A DNA stretch of 64,000 bases, from NCBI RefSeq assembly GCF_964355755.1, contig NC_092670.1, positions 40,285,795 through 40,349,794 of the forward strand. The letters run 5' to 3'. Under the pieces are notes generated by a model. It saw nothing but the letters and a program-made list of their open reading frames with translations. It made no database searches and was not told the origin of the DNA. Shown in pieces: positions 61,973 to 64,000 of the stretch. The DNA comes from Antedon mediterranea. Taxonomy: Eukaryota; Echinodermata; Crinoidea; Comatulida; Antedonidae. The position numbers and the translations under genes were made by a program. How positions within the stretch are numbered: the first letter of the stretch is position 1; each line of letters starts with the position of its first letter.

Positions 61973-63473
61973 GAGAGTTTTCATTATCACTAGTAATTTG
62001 ACTTATGAATATACAAAATGGAAAATATTTAATTTTTTTTCAAGATGTAGTGAGGTCAACAATCCTGTTTGCCTATCCTTTTTAGTGTTATATTAATTAA
62101 TTTAATTTAATAATGAAAACTTGAATTTGGTGCAATTTTCATAACTTTTTGTCTCTGAAAAACAAATTTATAAATGTTTTAACATATGAAAATAAATTTA
62201 ATTTGAACTGTAATTTTCTTAAATTATTATTAATCACATACAGTACCTATTTATATTTTGTTCATCATAATTTATTAATATTATATAATTTTAATATTAT
62301 ATTATCAGAATTGTTAAAAATCATGTATTATTGATACTAATTTTACATAATAATTAATAAAACTATATCTGCAGATGATACTTATAGATAAACTTGTGAT
62401 ACGATACAATTACACACACATCAGAAATCTTCTGAAAACTAAATACTGTAACCACTGACAAAAAAACATACTATTTGCTCGCTGAAAACCATACAATAGT
62501 GACCAAAAACATATTAAGCATATTTTTGGACGAGATGGGCATCATTGGCAGGAACAAAACTGTACTGTATTGTTGAAAGAATTAAAATTAATTAAACTAC
62601 AATGAAATGTGTATGATCTATTAATTATATCTCTTATTTTATTGGTCTTAAGAATATTGTACAGGAAACAGCTACTAGATACTAAGCAACAATAAGGTTT
62701 ATGGGTTTACACTTCCAAGCCAATATTGTACTTTTACAACAAAAAAACACCAACAAATGCAACTCCATTTTAGAGTACAAACTAACAAGAGGCTAACATA
62801 ACTCAGTGTCTTGATGCTATATTAGTCAATCTATACCAAATGATTTGTGATCAATGATCTTGGAGGAATTACGAACGTCATGCACCTTACACAACATTTT
62901 CTTTATTTATGCAACAGTTGTGTTGGTATAAAATCAAATGTTGTATTCTTGATATATCATGATTTTAGTTATGCTGCCCTCTATGCAGAAAATTGCTTCG
63001 CCAAACATAATGCCCATAAATATTAAAGTAAGTGAATCAATAAAACAAAGTCAAGGCTGTCATATCTGTGCAGAGCTGACAGGAAACTCAATGTACATCC
63101 TCATCTAAAATAAAGGAATAACGTGTGCGATCCGATGAATCTAATCTAATGAATGTAGAAAATAATTAAAAAATCAAACCAATTGTAAATGACATCAACA
63201 ATTAATGTTGAATCTACTTTAAAAAACTATTAGAATTAAACAATCTATACACATACTACTAAGTATGTGCATATATGTTCACTAAATACCAAGTTATTAG
63301 GGAAAAAATGCTATTTCCTACACACATTTTGCATATTTTCCGTATTATTCATAACTATACACTTGACTATATGGACAACATGGGGACAGAGACTTGTAGA
63401 AAGAGACTGTGCCTGGAAATTAGTAGTTAAGTAGTTACATAGCTTATCATTCTGTCCTGTTAGTAATTACTAA
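61973..63473 (+). repeat. 3' flank of copy 7 and spacer to copy 8
   Basis: This is the conserved array spacer, with a small deletion near 62926 (GTTGTGTTGGTATAAAATC). No gene is seen. Confidence 0.6.
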
Positions 63474-63972
63474 AGTGTTTAATCTCATTCACGAACCAGT
63501 TTACAAATAAAAAATAATAAAAATCACAAATATTCACTTCTGTCTTGAACAATAGCAAATACTAAGTGTTTCATCTCAACACGAATCAATTAGAAGTTAG
63601 GAAAATCCAATCCTGTCTTATGTTTTCACAAAAAGAGTTCATCTCATTCACGAATCAATTAGTAGTTAGGAAAATCGGGAAAATCCTATCCTGTCTTATG
63701 TTTTCACAAAAAGAGTTTCATCTCATTCACGAATCAATTAGCTAAACAAATTATCAAAAATATTCAAACAAACTTATACGATATTCAAATATTGTTCAGC
63801 ATAATGCAATTTGTAACATTCAGATTACAAAACCTTTTAGTTGAATAGTTTTGGTTAGAAAACATCTGGGTTGTTCTCCAAACAATCTCCATAAAAGAGA
63901 TGTGTTCCAACATTGCATTGTCAGATAGATTCATCGTTCAGCTAAAGTGTAGAGAACATTGAACATACAATT
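63474..63972 (+). promoter_or_regulatory. Promoter region and non-coding first exon of an eighth lectin gene
   Basis: Four boxes rather than three are present: 63474-63500, 63566-63592, 63636-63661 and 63716-63741. The extra one arose by a local duplication (TTAGGAAAATC). CATAAAAG is at 63890-63897, start near 63923, and the exon ends at 63972 before GTAAGTA. The last bases (TACATTTCTTGTTTT) look like the start of the same LINE insert as in copies 1 and 7. The coding exons lie beyond the window. Confidence 0.55.
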
Positions 63973-64000
63973 GTAAGTACAGTATTACATTTCTTGTTTT

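Overview
This is metazoan DNA. It is AT-rich, has intron-split genes with GT/AG sites and AATAAA signals, and carries LINEs, a tRNA-derived SINE, an LTR retrotransposon and cut-and-paste transposons. An echinoderm or other invertebrate deuterostome is my best guess, because the LTR element has an unusual domain order that I know from deuterostome Gmr1-type elements and because small fibrinogen-domain lectins are often expanded in these animals. That assignment is an inference, not proof.

Layout. Positions 208-450 hold the last exon of an Emi1/Emi2-type (FBXO5/FBXO43) gene, followed by its 3' flank. From about 1490 to the end, the window is a head-to-tail plus-strand array of 5-14 kb units. 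Each unit encodes a small secreted fibrinogen-related-domain (FReD) protein of 246-253 residues. Seven complete genes are present, with coding exon 1 starting at 5065, 11555, 26383, 31635, 40451, 49417 and 58420. The promoter of an eighth lies at 63474-63972. All seven have the same four coding exons (91, 140, 262 and 248-269 bases) with the same intron phases (1, 0, 1), and every summed coding length is a multiple of three. A TATA-like box, an initiator-like site and a short non-coding first exon recur about 2.3 kb upstream of most of them.

The copies differ mainly in mobile DNA and in exon 4. Copy 2 is followed by a 10 kb Ty3/gypsy-type element (14944-24990, minus strand) with integrase ahead of reverse transcriptase. 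Its gag is split by a 3.8 kb transposon carrying a decayed, Academ-like nuclease transposase (19664-23475). The spacer after copy 4 holds a 1.6 kb insertion with end hairpins (35539-37160) and a 1.1 kb Harbinger-like element (37390-38515). LINE 3' ends and a SINE sit in introns.

The most striking non-coding signal is a 20-bp minisatellite at one fixed place in intron 3. It is a single seed in copies 1 and 2, then 6, 41, 82, 80 and 68 units in copies 3 to 7. In copies 6 and 7 most units read TGAGTCA, the AP-1 consensus, which gives about 67 and 50 evenly spaced sites inside the gene. The proteins are presumably soluble lectins, possibly of innate immunity. Each has a signal peptide, a short Cys-rich N-terminus that could link subunits, and a FReD whose ligand-pocket region in exon 4 varies most between copies.
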